DNA from: Telmatherina bonti
Taxonomy: Eukaryota > Chordata > Actinopteri > Atheriniformes > Telmatherinidae
Length of the DNA: 64,000 nucleotides
NCBI GenBank assembly: GCA_933228915.1
Contig: OW121821.1
Coordinates: forward strand, 41,269,448-41,333,447
Direction of reading: 5' to 3'
Shown here: piece by piece, positions 1 through 11,584 of the stretch
Layout: each line of letters starts with the position of its first letter
Position numbering within the stretch: position 1 is the first letter of the stretch
Made by a program: the position numbers and the translations under genes
The notes under the pieces: generated by a model
Seen by the model: the letters and a program-made list of their open reading frames with translations, nothing else
Databases searched by the model: none
Told to the model about the DNA's origin: nothing

Positions 1-466
1 TTGCTTCACACTTTTAAAATGGATTTTATATTATATCTATATCTATCCCATTAATTTATTTTCATTGTTTTAATTTACTTATTTATTACTTGTGAGTCTT
101 TTGTTGTTTGTAGTCAGAGTGATCAACGTGAAGGAAGACTCTATAAATGCAGGTGTAGACGGAGCATTTAAAAGAAAAATCATTCCTATTGTTTTCATTG
201 ATCTTTTTACTTGTCTTCTTGGGCATTTTAGCAGCAGAATAAAGAAAAATGATGAGCAAAAACAGATTTGTACTTTTTTTTGTTTGTTTTTAAGTCTACA
301 AAAATCAGTAATATCAAAGAATCGTGAGAATTGCAAAAAAATTCAGCCCTGAATCGAGACGAAAGCGTATCATCACAGCTCCACTATTTATCCCGTTACA
401 CACACACACATCGTGTGTGACACTGAAATGAGAAAATTCTTTCATCTCTCTCGCTTCTTGCAAGAA
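1..466. other. AT-rich unique sequence, no gene seen
   Basis: The stretch is AT-rich with stops in all frames. Two short overlapping open frames of about 85 codons on opposite strands (79-336 and 92-352) show no recognisable domain and look random. A short CA/GT inverted motif lies near 400-420. Confidence 0.6.
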
Positions 467-502
467 AGACTCACTGGTTTCTTAGTGGAAACCAGTGAGT
501 CT
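467..502. repeat. Perfect 15-bp inverted repeat (hairpin)
   Basis: Arms 467-481 and 488-502 are exact reverse complements (AGACTCACTGGTTTC / GAAACCAGTGAGTCT) around a 6-nt loop. The stem is too short for a typical microRNA precursor. It may be the end of a foldback element or a chance palindrome. No transcript signal is visible. Confidence 0.7.
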
Positions 503-574
503 GAGCTTTCACTTCATGACCTCAAGGGGAAATAAGCATTCCCTCCAGGAACTGATTTCAAATCTACAAAGGCT

Positions 575-710
575 GCAATCCAGCAGGTTTTCCATGTATC
601 CCTGCTCCAACACAGCTGACAGTCGTTGTGTGGAACCTGATTGGCTGTTAGATCCAGTACATGTGATTCAGGTGAGTTGTAGCAGGAAAACCTGTTGGAC
701 TGGACTGATT
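575..710. mobile_element. Foldback MITE-like element
   Basis: The outer arms, near 580-593 and 685-698, are inverted copies (CAGCAGGTTTTCC versus GGAAAACCTGTTG, one mismatch). Each is followed inward by a variant of a motif common in fish MITEs (GCTCCAACACA near 607-617; CAGGTGAGTTGTAGCAGG near 669-686). Related half-elements occur at 14757-14825 and 25222-25292. The MITE assignment is by recognition of this motif set. Target duplications were not resolved. Confidence 0.45.
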
Positions 711-1540
711 AACAAAAGTTTTTTTCAGCATACGTGAACCTTTAGCCTGAACTGTCTTCACATGTAAAACTGAAGGAAAACAAGTGAAGATTTCTTCTTC
801 AGAGCATCACGTCAGCAGGTTTAAACAAGTCTCATTTCATTTACCTGGAATTAATCTGAACCGTAAACTATTTCTGAGATGAGAAACGCAGACATGCATC
901 GGTGCTTCAATCATTTTAGTATTAAATATTTTATTAAAACACACAATCTCAATGTTTTGTCCTTTTATGTGTGGAAAAAAGCCAGAAAAGTGCAGAACAA
1001 AGTCTGATTACTGCTGGCAGGAATCAATCACCAGCAACAGGTTTGTTCGGGACGATGCAGACGTGTCCCTGATCCTGACACAGTGAGACTAACAGAAAAC
1101 CAGTTTCTTGGAAGTAAAGCAAACAGCTCTAATTTTCTTTGTGTCTATGAAAGTAAATTTATCATTTAACTGGTTTTATACGGTTTGTTTTGTGCATCCT
1201 ATTACAGACTTTATGGCCCAAAAACAAACAAAAAGGGGAAAAAATACATAATAAAAGAGCCATTCTCTGCTGTTTACTGAATTTGCATCAAAAGAAACGT
1301 ACTTGAATTGCAAAGCTGATGGAAGAGGTTGGAGCTGACCAATCAGAGTACAATGTATCATCTGTATGTAGCAGTAAAGAAAAACAGTCTGAAAAATAAG
1401 AAAGCTAAACAATAGCTAGCAAAATCAGCCAAATCTTACAAAGACCTGCAACATCGCAGCAAAACTTCCTGATGAATGATTTTACTCTAACCCTCACTGA
1501 GCATTTCGTTTGGTGCTCAGTTGCTTTTTAAAACAGATAA
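711..1540. other. Unique non-coding sequence
   Basis: No repeat family, RNA gene or convincing reading frame is seen. The longest frame (1176-1412, minus, 78 codons) has no recognisable domain. Confidence 0.55.
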
Positions 1541-1779
1541 CCAATCAGCCAATCACGCGGCAGCCCATCAGCCAATCACGCGGCAGCCCATCAGCCAATC
1601 ACACGGCAGCCAACCACGCGGCAGTCCATCAGCCAATCACGCTGCAGCCAATCAGCCAATCACACGGCAGCCCATCAGCCAACCACATGGCAGCCAATCA
1701 GCCAATCACGCGGCAGCCCATCAGCCAATCACACGGGAGCCAACCACGTGGCAGTCCATCAGCCAATCACACGGCAGCC
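1541..1779 (+). repeat. 23-bp minisatellite of CCAAT boxes
   Basis: About ten tandem units of 23 bp carry the core CAGCCAATCACGCGGCAG, with variants (ACGCGG/ACACGG/ACATGG; CCAAT/CCAAC). Most units hold an intact CCAAT pentamer in the context AGCCAATCA, close to the NF-Y binding consensus. The array is open in two forward frames, giving repeat peptides of the type QPISQSHGS; I regard this as a by-product. Promoter activity is an inference only. Confidence 0.9.
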
Positions 1780-2669
1780 GGAGATTAAAGCAAGAAGTAC
1801 GCATCGGAATGGCGACGGAAAGGAAACGGCTTTCAGAGGCATGCTTGTGGATTTGGATAAGATTTCCACACACAATCGTCTCCAGATTTTCCAGAAACTG
1901 GTCTGAAAAAGATAAATTATCCAGCGAGCTGGATGGATGGATTGAATGAAACATTTGGCTTTATGGCGGCCATTTTCACTGAATTGTGGGGTTACTTGTG
2001 GATCATTATTGCAGCCAAACATCCATTCATGCCACTGATTGAAATCCTCCTGCTCTTTCATTGTAAGGGGGATTTAATTTCAGAGCCCCGAGCAGCCGCA
2101 TCGTTTTATAACGGATGTCAAGAAGGTGTAAGTTTGCTCTGCAGCATGCTCTGTTTCAGTCATTAATCTGGACTTTTATGCATCCTGCTGTTTGGTGAAA
2201 CATAAACCAACTCCAAACAATACACTCAGCTCTTCTCTCTGAACTTCTAGAAAAACACAGTTTTCATCAGAAAGCCAGACTTGACCTCGACTGGGAGGAA
2301 AGCTGAAGAGCAACAAACTCTCCAGAAGCAAATCAGGAACTGATCGGCGCTGCTGCACATTCCTGCTTTTCTAAACTATCATCAGCTGAAACGGATCAAC
2401 GCTGATTGGAATCTTCCATTTGCTTTTCCATTTTCCTCCATTTTATTCCTGGAATGTTTTTACTTATCCTGGAATGATCAGGTTGATTAAACCTGCTTGC
2501 ATCTCTTTTACCTGAATGCAGATGATTTTCTGTTCCTGTAACTTCCACCCTTTAATGATATCCTATGTTAGTTTATTATTTGTCCCAAGATCAAATTCTA
2601 CTCATGTTTCTCATATGAATATTTCTGTTTAGTTTGCCATGAAATATAAATTTATCATTGAACTAGAGC
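1780..2669. other. Unique sequence next to the CCAAT array
   Basis: An ATG at 1809 sits in a favourable Kozak context (G at -3, G at +4) some 30 bp after the CCAAT array and opens a 46-codon frame ending near 1949. The peptide has no recognisable domain. It could be a short upstream frame, a first coding exon, or chance. The rest shows nothing identifiable. Confidence 0.4.
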
Positions 2670-2915
2670 TCAGAGGAGGGGTGTCCAAGTCCGGGCCTAG
2701 ACCAGCGGTTCCCAACTGATTTCCTTTGAGGATCCTCTTCATGCGTATGGACCCCTTAGCCCACCCCACGCTTGGTTTTCTGCTTTATAATCCAGATTTC
2801 ACCACAAATGATTCTGGCATCCTGTCCTTCGATGAAGCCAAAGTAAAGCTACGATGAAGCCTTGCTTTTTATAAATAAGGACAAACCACCTGCCTTGTGG
2901 TGATTCTCATCCATG
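2670..2915 (+). mobile_element. Dispersed repeat, copy 1 (diverged)
   Basis: From about 2706 this stretch shares scattered blocks in the same order with 11215-11470: GGTTCCCAACTG, then TTTGAGGATCC and CTTCATGC, then a GCTTGGTTTT block, then CTGGCATCCT. A pair of diverged copies of one transposon is the simplest reading. The family was not identified. The left end also carries a GGGTGTCCAAGTCC motif like the fish foldback MITEs noted elsewhere in the window. Confidence 0.4.
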
Positions 2916-3051
2916 TTTTATTTATTAAATGTTCCAGGAAAAATCCAGGTTTCCAGGATAGACACAAAATCCTCACGGACCTCATTAAACCCATGTGTGA
3001 GGATGGAAATAGATTGGATCACAAGTTGAAGCCTCATAAATGGCTTAAAAA

Positions 3052-3215
3052 AATAAAATAAAATAAAACAATAAATAAATAAATAAATATATATATATGT
3101 ATATATATTGAATGAATGAATGTTTCAATAATATTAAAATTTGTATACATTTATGTATATATTCATATATGTATATATGTTGGTTTTTTTTTTTTTAAAT
3201 GATACATGTGTTAAA
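3052..3215. repeat. AT-rich simple repeats
   Basis: Runs of (AAAAT)n, (AAAT)n, (AT)n and (GTATAT)n are followed by a poly-T/A stretch. This is low-complexity sequence. Confidence 0.85.
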
Positions 3216-3251
3216 ACATTGTGTTCCAAATATTGATGAACCTCTAAGTTT

Positions 3252-3298
3252 CACTTTGGGATCTGGTTTAAAAAGTCAGTTTTCAGGATCCCAAAGTG
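3252..3298. repeat. 12-bp inverted repeat
   Basis: Arms 3252-3263 (CACTTTGGGATC) and 3287-3298 (GATCCCAAAGTG) are exact reverse complements separated by 23 nt. No function is assigned. Confidence 0.7.
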
Positions 3299-3667
3299 CC
3301 AGTTCCATGTGAACAAAATGTCCAGATGATTGGATCAGCTGATGTTGGAGGTAAACAGGATGGAATTGATGGCAGGTGTGTCGGTGGATGCTGCAGCTGA
3401 ATCAATCAGGCTCCTGATTGGTTTAAAAGCTCCAACCATTGTGGTAACAGAGGAATGTTTAACAAGTGCTGTGATAAAACCTGTGTTCGGGTTGCCGATT
3501 CCGCTGACGTCCTAACGCGCGTTGTCGGTCTAAAAGCCTGCCAGTGAATTGGCGAAACCATCATGCACGTTCATGGTAAACCTATAAAAGGCATCACCAA
3601 CTGAGCCATGAAATCATGATGGAAATGGATAAAAATGGACAGAACCTTATTTGTCCCAGGTCCTGCC
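3299..3667. other. Unique non-coding sequence
   Basis: Nothing recognisable is seen. A 61-codon frame at 3330-3515 has no known domain. Confidence 0.5.
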
Positions 3668-3752
3668 ATCCCCCCCCCCCACCCCCACCCCCCAGGAAGC
3701 CTAGGATGACAAAAAAAAAATATATACATTCTTTTTAAAAAAAAAAAAAAAG
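3668..3752. repeat. Poly-C and poly-A homopolymers
   Basis: A nearly pure C run (3670-3693) is followed by A runs at 3711-3720 and 3737-3751. Sequence accuracy may be low here. Confidence 0.85.
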
Positions 3753-5011
3753 TGCAACTAGGTCCGCTGTGAAACTGGAAACAGGATTCCTATCAATCTC
3801 ATTTTATATAATATTCCCAATTTTTGCAATATTTAAAATCTTCCTCACAGCTGGGCCCAGATAACTCCAAACCAACTATATAAAAGTTTATCTACAGGAG
3901 CTGTTGCCTTAATCTGTTTTTGGCTCTTGCATGGTGTCTAGGGAGCTCAGCGTCACGTGGAAAAAACCCCTACAGCCACAACATCATGTTACCTTCTACG
4001 CCTGCTGGTCACCAGCTTGGTCAAACACATCTGTGGGACGGTGTCGGCCAGTGTGGTTTGCTTTGTTTATTTTGGCACCAAACTCAGGCAAAACTGATCC
4101 AACAGAAGTTTAAAGCATTTTCTTTGAAGGAAATCACCAGGTTTTCCAGCAGGTTGAGGTTTTGTTGCAGCAAAGAATTAATCCAACAAACACTAATCGT
4201 GTTATGGTATGATGGGCCATCCTCCTCTTGTTCTGCTCTTTGTTTAAAAAAAAAAAATCTAATTTTAAGACATAAACGCTTTAATTTTACACTGGAATTC
4301 ATTTAGTGTAGTCACAACAACTGTTGTGAGCCCATCAGTCCTCAGTAATATCTGTAAGACCAAAACCAACAATTATTTCCTTTGTTTATGCAGCTGACAT
4401 TTTCTTTAATTCTCTAATCAATCCTTTGTTCGGTGTATGAAAGTCAGAAAAGTGTGAAACTGGCTCAGTATTTGTCCCTGAAGCTGAAAGGAACATTCAC
4501 ATGCTTTGGTTTGTTAGACTGGCTGTCAAAACAAATGTGGTGACTCTCAAGGAAATGATGTAAAAACCAGCAAAGCTCCCATTAAAGAAGCCGTCTCCAG
4601 AGTGTATATGGCATTTTCTGTTCCAGTTAATCAAAATGACTCATAATATTCTCTCTCTTCACCAGCTGATGGATGACATCAGCTTTACACTGGAGGGACT
4701 GCAGATTAATTCTGAAATATGATACAGACCTGATTCTGATATTTATTCCATCAGCCAGTAAACTGTAATGTTGGGATCAGACAACAAGCTGGTAATAAAC
4801 TGGGAACAGAGGTCAGCGGTATGGGTGGTGGTGGTGGGAAGTGAGTCCTGGGACAAAGCTCTGGGTAGAAATGGCAACTCGTGAAATAAGAGGTCACATC
4901 TGGGACTGACATGCCAGTTTTTCTCCAATCAATAAGCAGAAAAACAAGAATTTTGCTTTTGTAGGAACTTACTGGTCACTGCACCAGTTCCATGTTGGAC
5001 TGCTTTCTTCC
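3753..5011. other. Unique non-coding sequence
   Basis: A 128-codon forward frame (3920-4306) overlaps frames on both strands, lacks recognisable motifs and ends in low-complexity lysine- and phenylalanine-rich sequence. I do not regard it as a gene. Nothing else is identifiable. Confidence 0.5.
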
Positions 5012-7180
5012 ATTCTCCCGTTCCACCACATCACCATGAGAATCTCCCGTTGCACCACATCACCATGAGAATCTCCCGTTGCACCTCATCACCATGAGAA
5101 TCTCCCGTTGCACCTCATCATGATGAGAATCTCCCGTTTAACCTCATCACCATGAGAATCTCCCGTTCCACCACATCACGATGAGAATCTCCTGTTCCAC
5201 CTCATCATGATGAGAATCTCCCGTTCCACCTCATCATGATGGGAATCTCCCGTTCCACCACATCACCATCAGAATCTCCCGTTCCACCTCATCATGATGA
5301 GAATTTCCCGTTCCACCACATCACCATCAGAATCTCCCGTTCCACCTCATCATGATGAGAATTTCCCGTTCCACCTCATCACCATGAGAATCTCCCGTTC
5401 CACCTCATCATGATGAGAATCTCCCTTTCCACCTCATCATGATGAGAATCTCCCGTTCCACCTCATCACCATGAGAATCTCCCGTTCCTCCTCATCATGA
5501 TGAGAATTTCCCGTTCCACCTCATCACCATGAGAATCTCCCGTTCCTCCTCATCATGATGAGAATTTCCCGTTGCACCTCATCACCATGAGAATCTCCCA
5601 TTCCACCTCATCATGATGAGAATTTCCCGTTGCACCTCATCACCATGAGAATCTCCCGTTCCACCACATCACCATGAGAATCTCCCGTTCCACCACATCA
5701 CCATGAGAATCTCCCGTTCCACCTCATCACCATGAGAATCTCCCGTTCCACCACATCACCATCAGAATCTCCCGTTCCCCCTCATCATGATGAGAATCTC
5801 CCGTTCCAACTCATCACCATGAGAATCTCCCGTTCCCCCTCATCATGATGAGAATTTCCCGTTGCACCTCATCACCATGAGAATCTCCCGTTCCACCACA
5901 TCACCATGAGAATCTCCCGTTCCACCACATCATGATGAGAATCTCCCGTTCCACCTCATCACCATGAGAATCTCCCGTTCCACCTCATCATGATGAGAAT
6001 TTCCCGTTGCACCTCATCACCATGAGAATCTCCCGTTCCACCTCATCATGATGAGAATCTCCCGTTCCACCTCATCATGATGAGAATCTCCCTTTCCACC
6101 TCATCATGATGAGAATCTCCCATTCCACCTCATCACCATGAGAATCTCCCGTTCCTCCTCATCATGATGAGAATTTCCCGTTCCACCTCATCACCATGAG
6201 AATCTCCCGTTCCTCCTCATCATGATGAGAATTTCCCGTTGCACCTCATCACCATGAGAATCTCCCGTTCCACCTCATCATGATGAGAATCTCCCATTCC
6301 ACCTCATCATGATGAGAATTTCCCGTTGCACCTCATCACCATGAGAATCTCCCATTCCACCTCATCATGATGAGAATCTCCCATTCCACCTCATCACCAT
6401 GAGAATCTCCCGTTCCTCCTCATCATGATGAGAATTTCCCGTTGCACCTCATCACCATGAGAATCTCCCATTCCACCTCATCATGATCAGAATCTCCCGT
6501 TCCACCTCATCATGATGAGAATTTCCCGTTGCACCTCATCACCATGAGAATCTCCCGTTCCACCACATCACCATGAGAATCTCCCGTTCCACCACATCAT
6601 GATGAGAATCTCCCGTTCCACCTCATCACCATGAGAATCTCCCGGTCCACCTCATCACGATGAGAATCTCCTGTTCCACCTCATCATGATGAGAATCTCC
6701 CGTTCCACCTCATCATGATGAGAATCTCCCTTTCCACCTCATCACCATGAGAATCTCCCGTTGCACCTCATCACCATGAGAATCTCCCGTTCCACCTCAT
6801 CACCATCAGAATCTCCCGTTCCCCCTCATCATGATGAGAATCTCCCGTTCCAACTCATCACCATGAGAATCTCCCGTTCCACCTCATCATGATGAGAATC
6901 TCCCGTTCCACCTCATCATGATGGGAATCTCCCGTTCCACCTCATCACCATGAGAATCTCCCGTTCCACCACATCACCATCAGAATCTCCCGTTCCACCT
7001 CATCATGATGAGAATCTCCCGTTCCCCCTCATCACCATGAGAATCTCCCGTTCCACCTCATCACCATGAGAATCTCCCGTTCCACCACATCATGATGAGA
7101 ATCTCCCGTTCCACCTCATCATGATGAGAATCTCCCGTTCCACCTCATCATGATGAGAATCTCCCGTTCCACCACATCAT
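5012..7180 (+). repeat. 29-bp minisatellite, array 1
   Basis: About 75 tandem units of 29 bp are present. Each has the invariant segment GAGAATCTCCCGTTCC followed by ACCTCATCACCAT or ACCTCATCATGAT. Units with the second ending contain the 14-bp perfect palindrome CTCATCATGATGAG across the unit junction. Variants are frequent (GTTGCACC, GTTCCTCC, AATTTCCC, ACCATCAG, CCACATC), making this array visibly more diverse than array 2. No long open frame spans it. Confidence 0.97.
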
Positions 7181-8487
7181 TCAGACAATAATAACAGTGT
7201 TGATGGTTTTGAAACTCAAACTGAGACCAGTATTACATACACACAGCAATGTCCACTAATAAGTGTCTTAATTACATAATCCACTGTTTCCAACAATGTC
7301 CACAAATAAAGCTTGAAGACTTCAAAATTCCATAAATCCAGATTTGTTCCTTGCTGAGTTTTATTGTTGGAACTTGAACTCTCAGCATGCGTCTAAGAGA
7401 ATAAATCCCAGATCACAGAGGCTACCAGAACAATAAAGCTTTGCTCTTCAGCTCAGTGTTTGTTTTGTCCCCTCTGAGCCTCTGTAGGAATATGACAGGA
7501 AACCTCCAGATCTCACTGCACTGGATTTATGACTCTAATCTATAACTGTGACACTGTCTGGGACCATCACAAGAGATGCAAACGTATTAAGTGAACACAC
7601 ACCAGCTACCATTAAGCTCTGTATTGAAAGCGTTCCTGTAAATTAAATCAAGGCTTTATCAGACTCGCCGTGCACCCAGACTCCTCTTACATCAGTGGAT
7701 TGGACTCTAATTTTCTCTGCAAGTGACCAAAGCAGAGGCGAAAGCAGCAGAGCTGTGAGAGCCCCCAGACTGTTAAACACTGTACGTTAAGAACAGACAG
7801 GCTACACACTCAGCAGCTTCTTAAAACCATCTTTTATGGGAAAGTGGTCATGAATATTTGATATGTTGCTGCGTTTTATCCTCCCGCTCTCGCCATGACA
7901 TCTTTTTAAACTTCATTCTCTCCTCATGCTTTATGATTCAGAAGTCTTTTCGTTTTTATTAGCACTTGTTTCGTCTGCAAAGCCCTTCTGAAAATGACAA
8001 AGAATTATTATCAAACTATAAAGTTTTTCTTTTTTTTTCCCAGACAGATGAGCTGCTTGTTACTCTCCTCCCTCCTTCTCTAAAGGCCAGGTTTGGAGCT
8101 CCAACGCTGATTAAAATACAAAGGCGTTTATCCAGAGTGTGTCACATCCTGACCCTCTGATCGTTGCTAAACCAGCAGTGGAAAGCTTGGTAGTATAACG
8201 GCCTCTACGGACATCGCTGCCTCTGGCAGGAAGGCAGGTGTCTTCATTTCCAGTAACGGGTGGATTTTACTGAACCAACCTTCTTAAAATGGAGCAGGTA
8301 ATGGCCCGTGGTGCTTTGAGTACTCGTCTAAACTGCCTGTTAGAGGTTAATGTGATTTACACTGTAGTAAGATGGATAAGGGAGGTACAGCAGAGGAAGG
8401 AGCTCAGTCAGGTGGGGACCTGCATCTGGACCTGGTACTTCTATCGGACTTAAAATGTGAGCGTGAATGAATCCTGGAAGTCATTGT
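7181..8487. other. Unique non-coding sequence
   Basis: No gene or repeat family is recognised. The composition of 7560-7900 is less AT-biased than its surroundings and could hold conserved non-coding sequence, which I cannot test here. Confidence 0.5.
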
Positions 8488-8640
8488 TGTCATGCCCTGC
8501 CCTCCCTGCTCCACTTGCCCTCACCCGGTTCATCCTACCTCTCCAACCACCTGATTCCTTCCTAATCCTTGTTAGCAAATAAAAACTTTTGGATTACTTG
8601 AATTTTCTGCAGCACAACTCCTACAACGAAAAGCATGACG
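8488..8640 (+). mobile_element. Short LTR-like remnant
   Basis: The stretch starts TGTCATGC and ends GCATGACG, near-perfect inverted termini. It holds an AATAAA polyadenylation signal (near 8578) followed by TTTTGGATTACTTG, a pattern found near the 3' end of fish LTRs. It is far shorter than a full LTR, so an internal deletion is likely. Flanks ATTGT and ATTTT agree at four of five bases. The call is tentative. Confidence 0.3.
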
Positions 8641-9289
8641 ATTTTAGTTCAAATGTGATCCTTTAATATTGGAAAGCCTTTCAGACAGAGCCAGTGGTTT
8701 TTTAGGAAATGATGAAATCACAGAATGGGAAGGAAAAATGGAAACGATGGGCGCATCGATACCCTGAAGTCGATACGTTGATATCTGACAGTGGAAATAT
8801 CAGATCTCATACTTTTTGGAGTATGAAGACACCACACTGCTAATACAAAACATGTCGTTTGTTTTAAGTTGTGGGAGTTTTAGGCAATAAATCAGTGTGT
8901 GAAGCCCAGTAACGGTGTGATCCTTCAGTGTCACTGGGAATGGGAGTCATCTGCGATGCAGATGGAGAATCCCGCCATTAGAAGACAAAAGACTTCCACT
9001 GCATCCCCTGCATTTGTTTGCTGCCTAGTTTTAATTCCTTTCTTCTGACTTGACTTGTGTTGACGCTGCAGATTTAGTTTATTACTGAAGCTAATTAGTT
9101 TATTTACGGTAGATTTACCGTTTGCTCTCGGACTGCAGGTTGACTTTTGCTTCTAAGATGTTTTGGGAGGCAGAACTTTCAGTTATCAGACCACTCTTTG
9201 AGAAACCAGCTCTCCTTTAAACTTCTATTTGAAAAAAAAAACATAGCTGACTCTTAGCAATCCTTTTGCTGCTACACTGTGTTTAACAG
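8641..9289. other. Unique non-coding sequence
   Basis: No feature is recognised beyond short A-runs near 9230. Confidence 0.5.
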
Positions 9290-9845
9290 GAATTGTTACA
9301 ATTTATGCAGATGATACACAACTTTGTCACCAGAAAACTGCAGTCCAATCAACCTGCTGTGTGTGTGCCTAGACCAAATAAACAATTTGATAAGAGAATT
9401 TTCTGTAATTAAAAAGACAACATTGACAATAATCTGTCTGGTAGCAAAGAGCAAAAGGTCAGCACTGGGAAACACCTGGAGAGTCGGGCTCACCAAACCA
9501 GGTCTGGGAGCTCCGTGTTGATGCTCAGATGTGACTTTCAGGAGCCGCATCCAAGCTTCACTAAGAAGCTTTTTGCCATCAGAAACACCAACAGAATTGA
9601 ATTTTTTGTTTGCATTTTAAATCCAGATTAAAGTTCCTTTTGTCAAGCACCCATGCAAGAAGTTTGCACATCTGCCTTTAACTTTATTTTTATCATCGTT
9701 TTTGCACATTCTTGCTGCCTTTTATGAGTTTTTAATGGTTTTCTTACGTATTCTATAATGGTTTTAATGTTTGATGTAAAGCACTGTGAACTTTCACACT
9801 TGGAGAAATGTAAAATGTGCTGTGTGAATTAACTTGCTTAGTGTT
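9290..9845 (+). pseudogene. LINE fragment (L2/CR1-like) with dead reverse transcriptase
   Basis: The frame at 9301 reads IYADDTQL, the catalytic YADD motif of a non-LTR reverse transcriptase, and soon hits stops. About 200 bp later the frame shifted by one base reads a peptide ending FTKKLFAIRNTNRI (9509-9600), matching the usual position of the conserved KxxFFxLRNI block downstream of YADD in L2/Rex1-type elements. The segment between is shortened and frameshifted. The 3' part ends with GTAAAGCACTGTGAA near 9777-9791 and a TGTGCTGTGTGAATTAA stretch, typical of L2/CR1 3' tails. It is non-functional: no endonuclease domain, broken frame. Confidence 0.65.
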
Positions 9846-11214
9846 TTAAAGGGACCATGTTGGGGATGTAAAATGGGTTCTATAGAATTAGCAGGCAAAG
9901 AGATGAACACTGTTATGATAAATTGGACTAATGTGGATTACATTTTTCTTTTCAATTGGATTATATTGTGGACTATGATGAGTTTAATTAAATTTAAAAA
10001 AAAGAAAAAAAAAACAACAAAAGAAACCTTTGACACGATTCACGAGCTGAACTGAATTATTTTGTTTTGGGGATATTTGGAGATTTGGGAGATTCTTTTG
10101 TGTTCATACCGTACCTGCTGATGATAATCATATCCACTTAAAACTGTATAATGTTGAGAAAATGATCCAGTTTTTGGTAGAAAAATCCAGATTTTGAGGT
10201 TCTCTATCTTCACAGCTTCTTCAGAGAACTGAGGCTGGAAAAATAAAAAGTAATGAAAGTAAAAAAAATAAAAGTAAAGAAGTAGAAAGAAATGTAAAAA
10301 CCCGACTTTGTGTTCCTTTTTTTTTCTTTCCCAGCTTACTAAAACGGCTCAATCGGGGTATTTTACTGTAATTAGTTTCCCCAGAGCCCCACGTGAAGGA
10401 CGATCCACCAGGCTTGTTGTCATTAAGTCTTCATTAGCAGGAGTGTAATGGATATTTAATGAAGGAGGAGAAGAAAAACACAAAGACGAGCTGGACTCGA
10501 CCCTGACATCAGCAGGGAGTCATGCCAATCATCTTCCGCCTGGATTGCTCCGCCTGACGTTCCACAATATGCATGAAACTCAAGCTTTCCTGGTTTCTCA
10601 CATTGAAATCTTTCTTTGAGTCGTTTTTAGTCCTCCTCACTCATCTCCTGTCGAAGGAAAAGCTTTTTCTCCTGTATGAAAGCTGTTTTTTAATCCATTT
10701 AATTTCTCATTAGTTGTTTTGTTTTCTCTCTTCCACAAGTAAATTATTTTTTTATGCGAGTCAAGCGACACCAACGAGAACTCTTGAGGAACAGAAGCAA
10801 TCACCCTTTTTTATTTTTTACTGCTTTCCGTCCCCCGACTGTGTCGACTCCCATTACAAGAGTCCGACAAACACCATTAAGTTCCTTTAGTGATTCGCAG
10901 CACAGAGTCGGGTCAGGGTGGAAAGTCATTAACGTTGCCGCAATCAAACTGAGAAGTTTAATCAGTTAAGCAGTATCACAAATGAGATTTGTCAAGGCTC
11001 TGTTCAACATTTCGCTACGTCACCAACACACTTACATTTGACTTAGTTTGAAGCCTCATCACATCCTTCACATTTTCATTTACAGACACATATTTAATAT
11101 ACAAGAGCAATAAGTTTAATCATGACCATCATGACCCAGGCTTCTCAGATTAATGACTCGTCCAGCCACATTGGTTCTTCATGCATTTTATTATGACTAT
11201 AACGTCCTTTTTAT
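9846..11214. other. Unique non-coding sequence
   Basis: No gene is seen. Poly-A and poly-T stretches occur near 10000 and 10320. The part 10360-10570 has homeodomain-type TAATTAG and CATTAAG motifs and balanced composition, so it could be regulatory, but this is only an impression. Confidence 0.45.
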
Positions 11215-11470
11215 GCCAGTAGTTCCCAGTATAGTTTCCCTGAGGACCCCCTTCATGCTGCTATGGAAGAACTGTGGAGCTCCACCTGCCTCTTATTGAC
11301 ACTGTGCTTGGTTTTATCATTTCATCAGCTGATTCTTTCTAGCTGCTTCTTTCCTTTGATAAAACAAAAGTTAAGGTACCTATCACCATATAGCCTTACT
11401 TATTTTTCTTATACAGGAATGAATCATCATCTGGCATCCTTTAACATGACTTGTTCATGAAATTGTACAA
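11215..11470 (+). mobile_element. Dispersed repeat, copy 2 (diverged)
   Basis: It shares colinear blocks with 2706-2915: GTTCCCAG, CCCTGAGGACC, CTTCATGC, TGCTTGGTTTT and CTGGCATCCTTT. The family is unknown. It contains a 65-codon open frame without recognisable motifs. Confidence 0.4.
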
Positions 11471-11584
11471 GATGTACAAACACTGGTTTCGTTTGAATGA
11501 AACAGCCAAATGATATCAAATTTTAGTGAATACACTCCAACTCATCTCTGTGTGGACGTGGCTTTAATTAAAATCATTAAGAGT

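Noticed and set aside
1521..1949. 142-codon frame through the CCAAT minisatellite as a gene
   Set aside because: More than half is the 23-bp repeat read in frame. Only the short part after 1809 could be real and it has no recognisable domain.
3920..4306. 128-codon forward frame
   Set aside because: Overlapping frames on both strands, no motif, ends in poly-A-derived lysines.
5012..7180. Possible CRISPR array
   Set aside because: Units are contiguous 29-bp repeats with no unique spacers, in a eukaryotic context with LINEs and microsatellites.
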